A stretch of DNA of 56,391 bases, taken from positions 689,562-745,952 of the forward strand of contig NZ_LMJL01000007.1 of the NCBI RefSeq assembly GCF_001429295.1. The letters are read 5' to 3'. The position numbers were made by a program, and so were the translations under genes. Shown piece after piece: positions 54,768 to 56,391 of this stretch (position 1 is the stretch's first letter; every line of letters begins with the position of its first letter). The stretch is from Flavobacterium sp. Root935 (lineage in GTDB: Bacteria; Bacteroidota; Bacteroidia; Flavobacteriales; Flavobacteriaceae). The notes under the pieces were generated by a model. The model saw only the letters and a program-made list of their open reading frames with translations. It was not told the DNA's origin and did not search any database.

Positions 54768-55331
54768 TTAGATAATTTCATCGTGAAGTTGAAAAAAACC
54801 GCGCATCGATTCGAGCGCTTTACTCATTTGGTTCCGGACCGTGTTTATCGAGATTCCGAGTTCCTGACTTATTTCTTCATAGCTCATTCCTTTTTTCCGA
54901 GACATTTTAAAAATCTGCCGTCGTTTGGGTGGAAGCTGCTTTATGGCTTGTTTTCGGAGTTTTTTGCAATCGGCTTCGCGAACTGCATAGTCACCGTATT
55001 CATGTGTTTTCTGACTTTCGTAGAAAACGGCTTCTTTCAATAAAATTTCATTCGCAGCTTTATTCAAAACATTAAAAGCCTGATTTCTTGCGATTGTAAA
55101 AATGTAAGATTTAAAAGATTGTTCAATATCTAAATTCTCACGGTTGAGCCAAACCTTCAAAAAAACATCCTGCACATTTTCCTCCGCTGCCTCTTTTGAT
55201 TTTAGAAGACTGATGCTGTATCCATAAATATCTTGGTGGAATAAATCAAAAAGTTGGCGAAAAGCTTTTTCGTTTCCGTTTTTGAGTTCACTTACCAATA
55301 ATTTTTCACTATGGTTGGCAGCTTCTAACAA
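54768..55331 (-). CDS. ECF-family RNA polymerase sigma factor
   Basis: 187 residues with region 2 (about 18-90; DLFHQDIYGYSISLL, AEENVQDVFLKVWL, SYIFTIARNQAFN) and region 4 (about 125-180; LPPKRRQIFKMSRKKGMSYEEISQELGISINTVRN). This is the Bacteroidota type paired with FecR. It would direct transcription of the glucan locus when released by the anti-sigma factor. The start is TTG at 55331; an in-frame stop lies a few codons upstream and no ATG is available before region 2. It has its own promoter and terminator, so it is transcribed separately from fecR. Confidence 0.9.
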   Translation of the reverse strand: MLEAANHSEKLLVSELKNGNEKAFRQLFDLFHQDIYGYSISLLKSKEAAEENVQDVFLKVWLNRENLDIEQSFKSYIFTIARNQAFNVLNKAANEILLKEAVFYESQKTHEYGDYAVREADCKKLRKQAIKQLPPKRRQIFKMSRKKGMSYEEISQELGISINTVRNQMSKALESMRGFFQLHDEII

Positions 55332-55403
55332 TTTAATTCGCTTTTATTTAATTCTAATGGTATTAAACTATCAAAATAAGAGGTCGGAGATCTGACTTCA
55401 TGG

Positions 55404-55432
55404 CAAATATATAAAAATATTATTCGCAACAA
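55404..55432 (-). promoter_or_regulatory. Promoter of the ECF sigma gene
   Basis: Minus-strand TTG at 55430-55432, 18 bases, then TATATTTG at 55404-55411. The leader to the TTG start is about 70 bases. The remainder of the 387-base gap (55332-55718) holds the next gene's terminator and no other feature I can support. Confidence 0.55.
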
Positions 55433-55637
55433 ATTATATATAAAAAAACTTAATTCTTATTTTCAAGTAGTTTTTTAAATAAAAGAGGCAAAAAGTACTG
55501 GCAAGTCGCTTTCACGCAAGTAAGTGTCAGATTAACGCTTTTGTAAAATAAAATTTAATTTAGAATTTGACTTTTGAGAATATTCTTATTTGCGAAAAAT
55601 GAAATTTAGTCGAAAATGATAATTTCATTTCAAAAAA

Positions 55638-55673
55638 AATCCTTTTATCTTTAAATAAAAAGACAAAAGGATT
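55638..55673 (-). terminator. Terminator of the ACT-like protein gene
   Basis: AATCCTTTTATCTTT and AAAGACAAAAGGATT form a 15-bp stem with one G-U pair and a 6-base loop. On the minus strand a run of T follows, consistent with a Rho-independent terminator. Confidence 0.8.
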
Positions 55674-55718
55674 ATGAGTAAGAGAATCAAAAATGATTCT
55701 TAAATATTATAAATTGGA

Positions 55719-56375
55719 TTAGTTTTTCAAATCTTTAATTACTTTAAAAGCAACATCAACCTGATCTTCTCCAACTAAAATTGTAAATTCATTTGAAGTA
55801 GAAATTACCTCATTAATAATAATGCCTTCCCAAGCTAAACGCTGGAAAATGAAGTAATAAATACCAGGAACTACAATATTTTCTTTTGGTAATTTTACAG
55901 TAATTGAAGCTAAATTATCTAATTTTTGAATTAATTTTTCTCTCATAAAGTGTTTTTCAACTAAGTGATTTACACTGCTGCTGACAACGATATTGGTTTC
56001 GTTTACACCACGAGATGAGGTATAGAAGATATCTGATAAAGCATTAATATCAGAAATTAAATCGGCTTGTTTGTTTAGAACAGTTTCAGAAGCTGCAAAA
56101 GTGTAATCTGTAAGTTCAGAACGAACCGTAATTTCACCTATGTTTTTAATTACTTTATTGATTTTGTGGTTTAGTTTAAAATCTAGTTCTTCCGTAAGTC
56201 GTTTTAAAGACATTACAACAGCGCCTTGTTTTACTTCTTTTCCAAACTCACTTTCTAATTCGGTCATAATATTTCGCGAAAGTGAAGTTAGGTTAATAAT
56301 TCCGAGTGATAGGGCATTTAATAAAAATGGTTTTGTTTTAATGTAGTTTTCTACAATAGAAGAAACAGTTTTCAT
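55719..56375 (-). CDS. Hypothetical protein with ACT-like C-terminal region
   Basis: 218 residues, cytoplasmic, no signal peptide. An N-terminal helical region (about 1-75) with LGIINLTSLSRNIMTELE could be a small helix-turn-helix-like unit. The C-terminal part (about 150-218) has beta-alpha-beta-like segments (LASITVKLPKENIVVPGIYYFIF and NEFTILVGEDQVDVAFKVIK) resembling ACT domains of aspartate kinases and amino-acid sensors, but no kinase domain is present. Function is unknown; a regulatory or sensing role is only a guess. The gene is complete within the window and ends at a strong terminator. Confidence 0.75.
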   Translation of the reverse strand: MKTVSSIVENYIKTKPFLLNALSLGIINLTSLSRNIMTELESEFGKEVKQGAVVMSLKRLTEELDFKLNHKINKVIKNIGEITVRSELTDYTFAASETVLNKQADLISDINALSDIFYTSSRGVNETNIVVSSSVNHLVEKHFMREKLIQKLDNLASITVKLPKENIVVPGIYYFIFQRLAWEGIIINEVISTSNEFTILVGEDQVDVAFKVIKDLKN

Positions 56376-56391
56376 AATTCTTTTTTTTTTT

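Noticed and set aside
54747..55043. 98-codon plus-strand ORF opposite the sigma factor
   Set aside because: It overlaps region 4 of a complete ECF sigma factor and carries no own signals.

Overview
The window looks like chromosomal DNA from a Flavobacterium-like member of the Bacteroidota. It is AT-rich, with Bacteroidota-type promoter elements (TAnnTTTG at -7, sometimes TTG near -33), TTG start codons, SusC/SusD proteins, type IX secretion (T9SS) C-terminal sorting domains, DUF2480/DUF3078/DUF5683 proteins, and a short-chain L-threonine dehydrogenase of the Flavobacterium type. I found no rRNA, tRNA, CRISPR array, phage or complete insertion sequence.

Layout. 1-12.7 kb: rseP (-), a two-gene ABC transporter of unknown cargo, an Old Yellow Enzyme, a Gfo/Idh/MocA oxidoreductase, an MFS transporter, a TonB-dependent receptor paired with a DUF5689 surface lipoprotein, and a small secreted protein. 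12.8-14.1 kb: hflX. 14.2-24.8 kb: the SUF iron-sulfur cluster locus on the minus strand, ordered sufA, sufB, sufC, a four-helix-bundle protein, sufD, then two plus-strand genes (serine hydrolase and a 58-residue membrane protein) that interrupt it, then sufS, a lipoprotein, sufE, a SufT-like DUF59 gene, DUF2480 and DUF3078. 25.1-39.9 kb: a coiled-coil membrane protein, a metallo-beta-lactamase-fold hydrolase, a large T9SS leucine-rich-repeat protein, a relic of a second hydrolase gene, an S8 peptidase lipoprotein, an M1 aminopeptidase, threonine dehydrogenase, a lipoprotein gene that overlaps mfd, and a DUF5683 gene. 40.0-55.3 kb: a starch/alpha-glucan utilization locus on the minus strand: ECF sigma factor, FecR anti-sigma, SusC with an STN domain, SusD, SusE, surface GH13 amylase, GH97 alpha-glucosidase and a T9SS-secreted multidomain GH13 amylase. 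The right edge holds a small ACT-like protein of unknown function.

How it works together. In the glucan locus the secreted and surface amylases would cut starch, SusE/SusD bind the products, SusC imports them, and GH97 releases glucose in the periplasm. The STN domain on SusC together with FecR and the sigma factor gives a trans-envelope induction route. The SUF genes form a nearly complete Fe-S assembly machine.

The most unusual feature is the density of intergenic inverted-repeat elements. At least five sequence families occur in one 56-kb window, several with nested (outer plus inner) arms, and many lie between convergent genes or inside operons. One family brackets the four-helix-bundle gene inside the suf operon with perfect 13-bp terminal inverted repeats, while gene-less copies of the same family sit in other gaps of the same locus. 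This suggests a small mobile cassette. All assignments come from reading the sequence; no database search was run.
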